NCBI GenBank assembly: GCA_036768485.1
Contig: JAVLUZ010000142.1
Span: forward strand, 1,079,999-1,143,998
From: Mermis nigrescens
Taxonomy: Eukaryota; Nematoda; Enoplea; Mermithida; Mermithidae
Reading direction: 5' to 3'
Length of the DNA stretch: 64,000 bases
The position numbers and the translations under genes were made by a program. The notes beneath the pieces are model-generated. The model was not told the DNA's origin. It searched no databases and saw only the letters and a list, made by a program, of their open reading frames with translations. This document shows positions 50,359-61,512 of this stretch, piece by piece (positions within the stretch are counted from its first letter, which is position 1; each line of letters opens with the position of its first letter).

Positions 50359-52617
50359 GTACATGATTACAATAAAGCTGTATATCTTTGTCGACTTCTG
50401 TGCACAGTAGTGTGATTGCTGGTTCATTTTAAACCACTTTTGCAGGCAATTTACATCAATTAAACGATAGCTCTCCATGTGCAAGATTTTGTGAAACATA
50501 TTATAAACACGGCTAAGAAAGATTTAACTTTAATGCAACCCATTTAAGACAAAATTACATCTCTTCAATGATCTAAGGACACTTGAACATAATTTTTAAA
50601 TCACTTTAGATTACTTTTGAGGGTAAACAAACTCACTTAATTGATGTCTCACATATGAATCCTTGAAAATTTCTTGACTTCAGTTACAAAGTCTCTGCAA
50701 GTCTATCGAATTAGGGTTAACACGTAACGTAAACTTTACACAAACACATAGCGTAAAGAATATTTTAGTCGGATTCGTAATTTTGATATTGCTCCGATAT
50801 TTCTTTCAACATTTATGGAAAAATGAGTCTCCATAATGTTTTAAAGACAATAAACATTAGGTTTAAACCACTTTGCAATACTGCTGAGTGTAAGCAAGCG
50901 CGCCCAATTGACGTATATATTTCATTCCCTGTAAATTTTTATATCTCAGGAAAAAATTTCGATTTTTGCAATGCTCTAGAACAAAGGCTAACATGCAGTG
51001 TAAAAAATTACTCGGATATTATGATCAACATTCATGAAAAAATTATGTCTCTACAATGGTCTGAGGACATATAAACAATGAATGTAAACTACTTTACATC
51101 ACTGTTGGATGTAAACAAACGCCTACGTGACGTCTCACATTTGATCCTTTGAAAACTTCTAGGCTCCAAGAAAAAATTAGGTTTCAGGAATGCTCAAAAA
51201 CGAAGATAAATATATATGTAGTGTAAACTTCATGTAAACACCTAGTGTAAAGAAGATTTTAGTCAGATTCGTAATTTTGATATTGTTCCGATATTACGAT
51301 TAATATTTATGAAAAAATTAAGTCTACATAATGTTCTATGGGCAAACTAACAATTGGTGTAAACTACTTTACAACACCGTAGAGTGTAAACATATGCGCC
51401 AGACTGGCATATCAAATTTGATTCCTGGTCCATTTCTAGACTTGATAAACGTGTCCCTGACTCGTAACCGGAGAAGCAGGCAGAAAAAACAAGACAGAAA
51501 CGCATTTAAAACTCCAAATTTTTGACTTTACACTCGCTAAATATTAATGTATAGACAATTTGCTTTGACATGCACCCGATATAAAGCACTTTATTTTTAT
51601 TCTATTAGACTTATCCCGACTTCTGGACGGAGAAAGTGGCGAACAAAAAACGCAACAAAAACGTATTTTCCACCATTTAGAACACTGTAAACTTTAAAAT
51701 TCCGTACCGAACTCCCCATTGAGTTTAAAGAAATTCGGTTTGGTACAATTTGTAGCTTTTAAATCGTAGTACATTCCTGTGTGCCAAAATTCTGTTGCAA
51801 AAATTATTTGGCATGATTTATCAATCAAACTTCGGAAAAAACGTGTTTTTTAGCCCATTTTTTACCTCTGATTTCGAACTTTACACCCCCATAAATAACT
51901 CAATATTGCGTTTTTTAAATGCGGTTTGCTGCGATGTTTAGCCCCTGTGAGGCACTTTATTAATGCTGTCTTCGATTTGCACTGACTCATAAGCGGAAAA
52001 ATTTGGCAGAGAAATCTTAGTTAAAATCCATTTTTTACACCATCCACTAGAGTGTAAACTTTAAACCCCAGGATCTAACTCACCATAGAGCATAGAAGAC
52101 TTTGCTTATATGCAGAATGTAGCCCTTGATCCGCTCTACATTTCTGTCAGAAAACATTTTAAAAACCTCATAACCGGAGTTAGTATCGGACATAGGAAGG
52201 TTGAAAACTCGACCAAAAAGTGCTTTTTCACCCCCAGATTTTCGCACTCTTTACACTGCCGTTCGATAAATAATGCGAATTTCAAAAAACAAAAAAAGTG
52301 TCATCTGTAGAATTCATCCCTCTATTATCCTATTCTGTTCAATCCTTCGAGTCATCAATACTCAGTTGTCCACATGCCGCAGTAAAAAGGTCCCAAAATT
52401 TGTCCTATGTTATAACGTTACACAAAAACTTTACACCTTCTTTACACAGTCAATTTTGAGTTTCAAGAAAAACAAAAAACACGGGCAGCGAATTTTTTTA
52501 TTATCTTTCTTTTAAAAAAACCGCACCTTCCAGAAGTGTCCCGTTATAGCTGTAGGGGGGGTGCCCAGGTGTTGGGGGTACTCAAGTATATTATAGGTAC
52601 GCGCTAACGCGCTACCT
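50356..52617 (+). repeat. long repeat R2, copy d (near-identical to copy c)
   Basis: Follows 39760-42022 base for base with scattered substitutions and small indels; both end in GGTACGCGCTAACGCGC...ACCTA. The left border is the (AT)n tract. No coding function; the same short ORFs appear in both copies only because the DNA is copied. Confidence 0.93.
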
Positions 52618-52979
52618 ATGATATATTTGTGAAAGTGTGTTTGTATGTCTGGGGTTGGCTCCAGCCCCATAGCAGATGGGGGTTAAAATTTTGGCCCGAG
52701 GTCGGCCTACCTATGGGGGTGTAGTAGCGATCTTGAAATTTTGACAAACGCACCCATTGGTCCTGGGCAGGGAAGGAGCGAGGTTTGGCCCTTGTGCTAT
52801 AAGCCTCCACGATTTCGGGAGATGGCCGATTTTTTGCTATTTTTTCAAAACTTAGTTTATACTGTTTGTATAGGGATACCCCGGCCAAGAGGAGCATGCC
52901 TGGCGACACTATGTACATTGTTATATGTTATAGCATTGGTCGGCACTGTGAAACATCAAAATACGGGTTTAACCAAATA

Positions 52980-53245
52980 ATGCTATAACATAGGCAATTT
53001 TATAAGATAAGCATGGTATGAGATACTATGTGCAACAAGATAAGCAATGCTATAAGATAGGACGTGATATAAGATACCCTGTGCTACAGGATAGGCAATA
53101 CTATAAGATAGGACGTGATATAAGATACCCCGTGCTACAAGATAGGCAATGTTATAAGATAGTATACGGGATATAAGATACCCTGTGCTACGAGATAGGC
53201 AATGCTATAAGATAGGTGTGATATAGATACCCTGTCTGTGCCATA
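52980..53245 (+). repeat. tandem repeat of about 60 bp (ATAAGATAGG/TGCTACAAGATAGG)
   Basis: Alternating words CTATAAGATAGGACGTGATATAAGATACC and CTGTGCTACAAGATAGGCAATG, about four units. Related words occur at 11670-11705 and 55320-55430. Confidence 0.85.
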
Positions 53246-53339
53246 ACATGCAGTGATATAAGATAGGAGATACCATCAGCTATAACATTTGAGTGATATG
53301 AGATATCACGTGATATATGACACCCTTTGCTACAACAAA

Positions 53340-53640
53340 CAAAAAATTTTTAAAACATCAAAAATATGGTTCGACCAAAAAAATTTTCCAAAACATCCTA
53401 AAACATCAAAAATATGGTTTGACGAAAAAAATTTTCCAAAACATCCCAAAACATCAAAAATATGGTTTGATCAAAAAAATTTTCCAAAACATCCTAAAAC
53501 ATCAAAAATATGGTTAGACGAAAAAAATTTTCCAAAACATCCCAAAACATCAAAAATATGGGTTTTATTAAAAAAATTTCCAGAACATCCCAGAACATCA
53601 AAAATATGATTATGGCTAAACAATTTTCAAAACCATTCTG
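53340..53640 (+). repeat. 48-bp tandem repeat array
   Basis: Units of 48 bp with CATCAAAAATATGG and AAAAAAATTTTCCAAAACATCC, about six copies decaying to the right. 48 is a multiple of three, so several frames stay open and show 16-residue repeats; there is no sign of a real gene. Confidence 0.93.
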
Positions 53641-53855
53641 TAACGTCAATAATATGGATTTGATCAGAAAAATGGTTGACAAAAGACATTTTAAAAAAAT
53701 CCAAAAAATAAAATATGGATTGTATCAACAATTTTTTCAGAAATATCCCAAAAACATCAAAAGTCTTGAAAAATAAAAAATACAAGAGACATATCAATTC
53801 CATATAGCTATCAGGCCTAAGTTCAGCCCGGGCAACGCCGGGCAGCTCAACTAGT

Positions 53856-55310
53856 GCTTCATAAAAGTGACGATTACACTAACAAGGCATGGACGCGAGA
53901 ATTGGGAGGCTAGACCCAATTTGAAGGAATGTTTTCGGATAAGATGAGTTGAAACGGCATAAAAAATTATTGAAAATCAAAAATTGCCTGCAAAATTGCA
54001 TAAGGTTGACCTGAAATATACATCTATTAATATATTTTTACATTATTTGAACAGTACACCAGTTTTTGAGGCCGTTTTGACGCAAATGATCTCTCCAACC
54101 TCACATGGGCAGCACCCAATTTCTGATGGAATGTCTTCTAGGTGATGTAAAACCGACAAAAATCACAAAAACATTCAGAAAATTCATTTAATTTCTGGGA
54201 GTTTACTGCCATATCCTCGGGGTTTAGAAGACCACCACGTCCACGTCCACGTATGTCTCCGACTATCCATATTAAAACCAAACTTTTACAATTTTTATCA
54301 AGGTATTAATGTCAGATTTAAATAGATGAGTAGGTACTAGGTACTACTCTGTTAAAACTACTGTTAATGGATCTGCAACAATTTCAGTCGCATCGGAAAC
54401 GTATCATTTTCATTTTGGCAACAGGGGTTAAAAATAAAGACATGAATTCATTAGTTGTATCTCAGTGTAACTATTCGGGCTCTTGCTCACTTTCTGAGCT
54501 AATAATCGGGTGTGGGCAATCCGGAAACGGATACGGAAACGGAAACGCTGGGTAAAATCCGGAAACGGAAACGTAAATTATTGTCACATGGATCCGCCGG
54601 GAGTTTCTCCTGTAGATGTAGCTCAAACTACATCCACGTCACCTACTCAGTCCGAATCTTAAGCTTATGCTCTCGTCCGGGGTTCTCGCCCTTTCTGGGG
54701 GTCGATCACCAGCCGGCGACCCGACCCGGGGGTAAGTGGCCCGACCAATTCAGGATAGCCCGGCCCTCTAAGCGCGCACCTAATGAAACTTATTTACTCA
54801 ACCATTTCGAGATTAAGTACCTACCTACGCTCCACTCGGAGAGTTTAAGTAATTAATCCCCGAGAAACTTAAAGAGGGCTCAAAAAGAATTATTATTTAA
54901 CTTGTTTTTCGGCGGCGCCAGCCGCCGATATATATTGAGTTCACTTACATGGCATGGTGCCATACTTGCGGCCATAATTTTTATTGCCTGGTCACATAGC
55001 GAATTTCGAAGTATCCTTACTCATCTGACAAAAATTGTTTACGTAGCATATCCTTAAGCGTGTAAGTACGGAACTCGGGTTCGCTAAATAAACTGAATAT
55101 TTAATAAAGCGCGATCGCTGGCGAAGAGAATATTAGTAGTATAGTGAACCCCGGCAAGCGCATATCCGCTCTATGCTTAACCATAAGAGGCCTTCCTACC
55201 TGGGTCAGTCTCGGGGTCCGCCTTTGGCTACCCCCGCTTTTCCATAGGGGAAATTTCCCCGGTGGAATTTAAAAAAAATCTTTTCGGAGTAGTATACCGT
55301 GTGTCCTTAG
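53856..55310. other. no gene recognised; GC-rich unique block
   Basis: 54490-54570 has GGAAACGGAAACG repeats. 54583-55300 is more GC-rich than its surroundings, with a GATGTAG/CTACATC hairpin (about 54613-54632), CGGCGGCGCCAGCCGCCG at 54909-54926 and an AATAAAGCG. It might be a solitary LTR, but I found no matching ends or TSD. Confidence 0.3.
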
Positions 55311-55319
55311 ATGGCAACG

Positions 55320-55510
55320 TTATATAATAGCCTGTGTTATAGCATAGGCGGAGTGGCTCAGAATCTGCTCCCTGGCTTTTCTCAGGGAGCAATGCTGTAG
55401 CATAGGTTGTGTTGTAGCATAGGATGGTAGGGCCTGCTCGGACCTGCCCGGGAGAGGGCGTGCGCCAGCCCAGGGCCAGGGAGGGGTAAATTTCATGTGG
55501 AAATTTCCTG
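55320..55510. repeat. GC-rich repeat block, inverted relative of 11520-11715
   Basis: TTATAGCATAGG words plus GCTCGGACCTGCCCGGGAGAGGGCG, the reverse-strand counterpart of the block near 11590. Confidence 0.5.
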
Positions 55511-55539
55511 GGGGAAATTTTGAGGAGACGTAAGTCAAG

Positions 55540-56300
55540 AACTAGCAGACGGATTTGGTTGAAATTTTCAGAGTATGTTAGGTATACATTAGGCATCATA
55601 TATACAAAATTTTAGCGCGCCCCTACAGTAACCAGCATTAGATTACACTTTCTCATATAGCACTATAACTCAAGGACCAGCAGTCGGATTTAGCTGAAAT
55701 TTTCAGGGTAGGATATATGAATCTTAGCTGTGCTACTACAGAATTTCAGCACGCAGCCTACAGTATAACAGCATTACTTTACACTTTCTCATATCGCACT
55801 ATAACTCAAGAACCACTAGCCGGATTTCGTTCAAATTTTCAGGATATGATGTATAAACCTTAGCTGTGCTATGTACAGAATTTTAACGAGCAGTCTACAG
55901 TATACCAGTTTACTTTACACTTTCTCGTATAGCACTATATTCCAAGAACCACTAGCCGGATTAAGTTCAAATTTTCAGGATATGATACATAAACCTCAGC
56001 TGTGCTATGTACAGAATTTTAGCGCGCAGCATACAGTATACTAATTTACTTTACACTTTCTCGTATAGCACTATATACCAATAAGCGCTAGCCGGATTTT
56101 GTTCAAATTTTCAGGATATGATACATAAATTTTAGCTGTGCTGTGTACAAAATTTCAGCGCGCAGCATACAGTATACTAATTTACTCTTCACTTTCTCGA
56201 ATAGCACTATATTCAAAGAACCGCTAGACGCATTTTGTTCAAATTTTCAGGATATGATATATAAACCTTAACTGTGCTATGTACAAAATTTTAGCGCACA
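55540..56300 (-). repeat. 136-bp satellite, about 5.5 units, inverted
   Basis: Units with ACTTTCTCGTATAGCACTATA, CAAATTTTCAGGATATGAT and GTGCTATGTACAGAATTTTAGCG spaced about 133-136 bp, the reverse complement of 10560-11190. Confidence 0.9.
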
Positions 56301-56611
56301 ACCTGCTGTATGCTGATTTTTTGTTTACACTGTCTTTACAATGCTTGAATTTTTAGCTGTACTTGTCTAATGATATCATTAGGGGTTATTTTTGCCCAAA
56401 CATAAGCAATCAGTATAGGCAAACATTGCTCAAATTTGATTATCATGCTATTTTGAGCTTCTCAAAGTTTATCAGAAAACACCTGAAAAAGGGCGATCTT
56501 TGCCTGCTGTTCAACTTGTGGGAATTTTTAAACCCTGAGCTAGGGTTTACTTTACAAACCTCCACACAAAATTCTTTAATGAACACGTAACTTCATCCAT
56601 GCCATTAGCAA

Positions 56612-56945
56612 AATTTGGAATATTTTTTCGTAAAGTTTGGAATATTCTTTGTAAAGTTTGGAATATTTTTTGTAAAATTTGAAATATTTTTTTGTAAAGT
56701 ATGGAATGTTTTTTGTAAAATTTGGAATAAATTTTACATGCTTAAGTGTAGTACTTTTGCAAAGTTTGGAATATTTTTTGTAAAGTTTGGAATATTTTTT
56801 GTAAAGTTTGGAATGTTTTTCTGTAAAGTTTGGAATATTTTTTGTAAAGTTTGGAATGTTTTATGTAAAGTTTTGAATATTTTTTTGTAAAGTTTGGAAT
56901 ATTTTTTTAAATTTGGAAATTTTTGTAAAGTTTGGAATATTTTGT
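56612..56945 (-). repeat. 21-bp minisatellite array, inverted
   Basis: GTAAAGTTTGGAATATTTTTT-type monomers, the reverse complement of the arrays at 8796 and 10011, again interrupted once by a CATGCTTAAGTGTAG segment. Confidence 0.92.
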
Positions 56946-56999
56946 ATCTAATCTGCATTTCTCAAGCATCGTTGACACTATTTTATATGCCCTGTGCAA

Positions 57000-57200
57000 T
57001 TAATGCTCCTGTTTTGCACCTGTAAGGATTGATTTTCCGCTTGTGAACAATATAAAGGTCACATTGCGAAATTTAGAGACTAATCTATGAAACAGTTCTA
57101 CTTCATACATGCATTTCCTTGTCGTCAGTTCATAAAATTTGCAAAGATTAATGCGGAACCCTAAATTTGCCAAACCTGCAAACATATGAGGTTTCACCTT
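57000..57200 (-). repeat. conserved spacer of satellite block, inverted
   Basis: Reverse complement of 9780-10000. The following 57240-57375 repeats the 56485-56605 spacer, so the unit spacer-array is duplicated here. Confidence 0.75.
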
Positions 57201-57374
57201 TAAATCATCGCTTTTAGCATTTAATGCATTAACACGCCCGGGAAAGGGCGATCTATGCCTGCTGTTTAACTAGGGGGAATCCTTAAGCTCTAAGGCTAGG
57301 TTTTACTTGCAAACCTTCACACATAAGCTAATGATGAATACATAACTTCATCTATGTCATCAGTATTGATCTGA

Positions 57375-57640
57375 AAATTTGTAAAGTTTTGAAATTTTCT
57401 TGTAAAATTTCAACTATTTTTGTAAAGTTTAAAATATCTTTTGTTGTAAAATTTGGAATATTTTTCGTAAAGTTTTAAACATTTTTTGTAAAGTTTGGAA
57501 TATTTTTTGTTAAGTTTGGAATGAATTTTACTTGCTTAAGTATAGGAATTTTGTTATGTTTGGAATTTTTTTGTAAAGTTTGGGAAATTTTTTGTAAAGT
57601 TTGGAAAATTTCTTGTAAAGTTTGGAAAATTTTCATTTAA
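57375..57640 (-). repeat. 21-bp minisatellite array, inverted, second block
   Basis: Same monomer; TACTTGCTTAAGTATAGGAATT interrupts it. Confidence 0.9.
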
Positions 57641-59160
57641 TAAGGCATTGCTCCAGGATTGCTGACATAATTTTGTAAGCTATATATATATACTAGCATA
57701 CAGACAATGCAGAAAAATGACAAAAACTCGACAATGGTCAAAATCCCGAAATGATCTACTTAAATATAGTCATGTTCTTCACTATAAAATGGTTGATTAG
57801 ATTGAAATTCGGAAAAATTGCATGTATTTTCTGCACGTACACAAATGGCTTAGTGTTTGTCCCATAGCCATGGAATTTCATTGATATTAATGTATGGTTT
57901 GCTTCAGCCTGTCATATAATTCTTCAAATACCGTGTGAAACAAACAGATCTTTCCACAAAGTAAACGAATCAAATGAATCACCCAAAATTTAGCCATATT
58001 TTATCAGAGATTGTAGAGTATATGAATAGACTATGCAAAATCATCATGTTTTTTGTGTTTTGAAGTAATTTTTGACAAATATACCCCAAATTTTAACTAA
58101 AAATTATAGAACATTGCAGGAAATTTGGAAATTCGGGCAAGTTAATTCATAGAAAACTTCCGCCTCTTTGATAGAGGAACTCAAAGACTTCAGTACTTTC
58201 CAACTATTTTCTACATATGTTTACCCACTATAGAAGATTTCTATCAGAAAGCTGGGGTACTAAGCCAATGAAATAATAATATAATAATAATATAATTATA
58301 TTCAGCTATTGATTAAGTTTAAGAAAGATAGCTTTTCTGATTGGTTTTTTTAGCATTTTAACACTGTAATATTCCTGAGACTGAAGCAATGTCCGAAAAA
58401 CTCTTCTCTACTAATGTTATAAGTACAATGCATCAGCTTGCGGGTAAACTGGAATTGTCGGCTTTTTTTGAGTAAAAACTGAAAAAGCAATCCAACAAGT
58501 CAACATGGCTCTTTATTCTGAAATAAGGTACAATTTGTGCTCTGAGGAGCGCCCCATCTGGGTGAATCCTGCTGCAGACACTGCCGAACATCAAGTGAAT
58601 CAGCTCATGCATGAATTAAATTTACATGATGTCTGATGAAAACAGAAATTTAAGCAAAAAATGCAAATAATTTTATTTCTGTTGTGTGCACTCATACTTT
58701 GTGTGCTATTACATATTAGAGAAAAATTGTCAAATACTGTACCTTTGTCTTGAAAATATTATGCTAAGTTGTGAAAACTTCTCAATCCATCCATGGGTTT
58801 GTGCCTCAAACCATAAATAAACATGTAGAAAATGGGTAATTTTCGTACTTTATCTACATTGAGTAGATGCATGCTTTCCCACGTGTTTTTTAACCAAATA
58901 ACTGACTAAAGTGCTTCATCTTTATGACAATTTTATCATTTGTTACACCAAACAACCATTATATTTACTACCCTCTCTTATTTTTTAGCTAAATGTAGAG
59001 CTATTTATGCAAAGAGGCTAATTTATCCTAATTTTCACACTAGATTCTAGCATAATTTGGTACGTCTTGATCCTAGATATATAGAATGGGTAATCTTAAA
59101 AGGGTCAAAATTTAGCTTTTATTAGGGCTAATGCCCATAAGGCTAATATAGCTTGAATGA
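57641..59160. other. no gene recognised
   Basis: AT-rich. An (AATAAT)n tract lies at 58273-58300. A 43-codon frame from ATG at 58507 has ordinary-looking composition (MALYSEIRYNLCSEERPIWV...) but no family I know and no clear splice partner. Confidence 0.4.
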
Positions 59161-59794
59161 GGTCATGCATATTTAAATATCTTTAAAACTGTGTGCAAGC
59201 GCAGTTTTGACGGCACTTTACGATTTTTCTTCTTGATTACATTTTTCTTGAGCCTGAGAGCCTCTTCCGCCAGCTTCCGCGCCATACGTGGGCAGCAAAA
59301 AAATTCTAATTCTGGGAGGTACAAGATTTTTGAAAGTAAAAAAATGGCCTTAAAAATGGTGGTAGGGCGATAAAAACACCATTTTTCGACGTTTCTCATC
59401 GAGCACTATCCATTGGCATCAAAAAATTGCGAAAAAAAACGAAAAAAATTTTCAAAAATCGAATTCTGGGGGTATTTTGATTTCTGGGGGGTATTTTGGT
59501 TTCTGGGGGGTGCATACCCCCAAACCCCCACGCCCAGGTGTGTTCCGCGCTGTGCATATCTTTTTTCCTTTCTTGCCGTACGTTGAGTAGGCCTCCGTAC
59601 GTGCTGCTGTCTAGCTGCTTGGTATAAGTGAAGCGTACTGACATTTACTTGGAGAGAAACAAGTTTATATAATAAGTTACATGAATTACGAAAAAGGTGA
59701 ATAAACTTTATCAATGTATCATGTGAATCCAGAGCATTAGTCCTTGTTCTATTTCCATTGATGCGTATGTAGTTGAATCGTGAATAATGTTACA
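59160..59794 (-). mobile_element. 3' LTR of Ty3/gypsy-like retroelement (inner end clear)
   Basis: On the minus strand the LTR starts TGTAACATTATTC at 59794 right after a purine-rich tract. TATATAA lies at 59664-59672. The LTR is interrupted by MITE D copy 9, whose target repeat shows that LTR sequence continues on both sides (to the left of 59281 and to the right of 59542). The outer CA end cannot be placed because the 5' LTR is outside the window; 59160 is only a guess. Confidence 0.65.
59282..59542 (+). mobile_element. MITE family D, copy 9, inside the LTR
   Basis: 261 bp, CCATACGTGGGCAGC to CGCCCAGGTGTG, with a perfect 7-bp flanking repeat TTCCGCG (59275-59281, 59543-59549). Confidence 0.88.
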
Positions 59795-59808
59795 TTTCCT
59801 CCCTGTTT
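59795..59808 (-). promoter_or_regulatory. polypurine tract of the retroelement
   Basis: AAACAGGGAGGAAA on the minus strand abuts the TG start of the LTR, the usual primer site for plus-strand DNA synthesis. Confidence 0.75.
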
Positions 59809-60215
59809 AGTCCAAAATTGAGGGCAATTAGAATAGTGATCAGTTCGAAATGTTGTTGTTGTTGATTTGAAGTTGTCTAGTGGTTTGATCAATGATATTG
59901 TTCATGTGATGGTCAGTTGTATGAATTTAAAAGTTCTGATTGTTCGCTTGCGCTTGAGAGAGGCCTGGTGGTCGAGTACTTTTGCTTCATTTATATTGAA
60001 TAATGTTCGCATTTTCGTAGGGTTAACACAATGATCGTCTAAATATTGATCGCATTCGATGAGTAAATAGTTCGTGTGCGCATTTGATGAGTAAATAGTT
60101 CGTGTGCCACTGGATGAATGAAATGTGCCCAACACCATTGCATTGAAGCGATAAATATGTGCATCTTCCTTTTTAATGAGTGCGTCATGTATATCTTCCT
60201 TTTTGATGAGTTTGT
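59809..60215 (-). other. untranslated region between pol and the LTR
   Basis: About 400 bp without a convincing frame. A 28-bp direct repeat (GCATTTGATGAGTAAATAGTTCGTGTG type) lies at about 60050-60107, and TATCTTCCTTTTT(A/G)ATGAG is repeated near 60160-60210. Confidence 0.6.
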
Positions 60216-60815
60216 CTATAGTTCAATGCTTCCTTCGCTGAGTGAATCAGCTTCTCTGGTATTGGTTGAGTCACCATGATATGGACGTAGCTTATTCAAA
60301 TGAATGGTACGCTTGTGATTTTGATTTGCTCGTCTTTGGTAAAGTGTAGCGTTCGGCGGATTGACCTTCATTATCTTGTATGGTCCCAGCCATCGGCTAT
60401 CAAATTTTCCACTGACTCTATCTTTCTTCAGCATTACTAGTTGACCTACTTTATATAAGTCATTTGCTTGATCTTCTGTGTGTATGGCATGTTTGACTAA
60501 GGAAGTGCGTCCTAAAGACTGATTAACGCCGAAGATGTCAAAATTGGCTTCCTGGAACTTATGTAGTTTCTGACAAGTCTCTTGATTTTGTATGTGAGAC
60601 AATTTTTCAGCTAAGGCTTGTTTAAATTTGTTCATTGTTTCAGCATTAGCTTGTGACTGCTGGCCTGTGAGCATAGATTTATCTTCATGGATAGTAATTG
60701 TAGCGATCCTACAACCTTTTCGAAGTTTAATTGGTTCTTCAGTAGGATTGACTACTGGTAAATTTTCCAGTTTTGGTTCTTCAAGCTTAAGCGTATTTTT
60801 AGGACATATATAAAT
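60216..60815 (-). pseudogene. pol: internally deleted pol: start of reverse transcriptase joined to integrase C-terminus
   Basis: The frame is open for 200 codons. Its first part runs into the N-terminal edge of a Ty3/gypsy reverse transcriptase (FDIFGVNQSLGRTSLVKHAI). Near 60476 it passes without a break into the end of integrase (NDLYKVGQLVMLKKD, then the GPY/F module FDSRWLGPYKI and HLNKLRPYHGD). The catalytic core of RT, all of RNase H and the DDE core of integrase are missing, so this copy cannot replicate by itself. The stop is at 60216, with a Ser/Glu-rich end. It follows protease in the normal pro-pol order after one frameshift near 60815. Confidence 0.85.
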
Positions 60816-61512
60816 GAACCTTCATCATTTCTAGCAAAACTTGCTATATCCATCCAATGCTCTTTGTTTGTCATTAGAGCATTCTTCATCTCATTCTGAA
60901 TTGTGACAGGCAGCAAATATATTGAACTTGGTGGTACAAATACATCTTCTTTGACATGCAACAAAGCCATCATTTCAGTTTGACTGTCCCCTATTTTGTT
61001 TTGGACTAGTGGGACTAAATGTCGACCAAATTTCATGCAATTGTTTGTGAAATCAAAGGTTGCCTGTGCAAGTGGTCCACATAATAGTTTGACTGTGTCA
61101 CATCCTAAGACAATAGGATATGGACTGCCTTCATGATTAGAAACTTCACAGTCCATTTATTCCTTCCAATTTGAATCTTAGCTTCAGCTTCACCCTTAAG
61201 TTTGATTGGGTGACCTGTAATTGAAGTGGGTGCTGAGTGCTTTGTGAGAGGCTTGATTATGCAATCTGTTGAGACTTGTTTATAGACATTTAAGTCCATG
61301 ACAGTTACTGAAGCTCCAGTGTCGACTAAAGCTTCAAATTTATGTCCTGAGGGAAACGTTAGATATATTTTTGGTTGTGAGGATTTTGTATAATGGGTAG
61401 CATATATTGGTGTGCGAGTTGGTGTTATATTTCTTCGTATTGCAACAGATTCAGCTGGACTTCTGTGAAAACTTACAAGCGGCTGGCGAGTAGTTGGCTG
61501 ACAAACCAACAA
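60752..61512 (-). pseudogene. pro: retroelement aspartic protease and linker to RT (frameshifted)
   Basis: The retropepsin-type active site LVDTGAS lies at about 61309-61329, followed by VTVMD. A second segment in another frame (61156 to 60752) has YPIVLGCDTVKLL and FDF...MKFG, the end of protease and the start of the RT linker. Frameshifts lie near 61130 and 60815. The first ATG, 61512, overlaps the end of the envelope frame by about 60 nt, which may mean expression by ribosomal frameshifting or reinitiation. This protease would cut Gag/Pol polyproteins in the particle. Confidence 0.85.

Larger units (their letters stand above)
52618..53855 (+). mobile_element. putative non-autonomous Helitron (3' end clear)
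   Basis: The 3' end at 53826-53855 has a GC-rich hairpin (GCCCGG, loop, CCGGGC), then AGCTCAA and CTAG before T, the form of a Helitron terminus (hairpin then CTRR|T). The 5' end is uncertain; GTGAAAGTGTGTTTGTATGTCTG near 52627 is similar in style to known 5' ends, directly after R2 copy d. The interior is tandem repeats with no Rep/helicase. Confidence 0.5.

Noticed and set aside
53340..53640. CRISPR-like spacing of repeats
   Set aside because: Units are contiguous and the 'spacers' are part of the same monomer; the sequence is eukaryotic and has no cas genes.
53289..53776. ORF with 16-residue repeats
   Set aside because: It results from a 48-bp tandem repeat; no start context, splice partners or domain.
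54583..55300. Possible solitary LTR or rDNA fragment because of higher GC and hairpins
   Set aside because: I could not find matching TG...CA ends with a target repeat, nor any recognisable rRNA core sequence.
56615..56890. 91-codon ORF of Phe/Val/Lys repeats (also 8690-9142 and 9994-10251)
   Set aside because: Product of the 21-bp minisatellite, whose length is a multiple of three.
59541..59794. A 254-bp LTR ending in CA at 59541
   Set aside because: The border coincides with a family D MITE whose TTCCGCG target repeat shows that LTR sequence continues beyond it.
59902..60138. ORF between integrase and LTR as a possible accessory gene
   Set aside because: Partly made by a 28-bp direct repeat, no motif, and it sits where untranslated sequence is expected.
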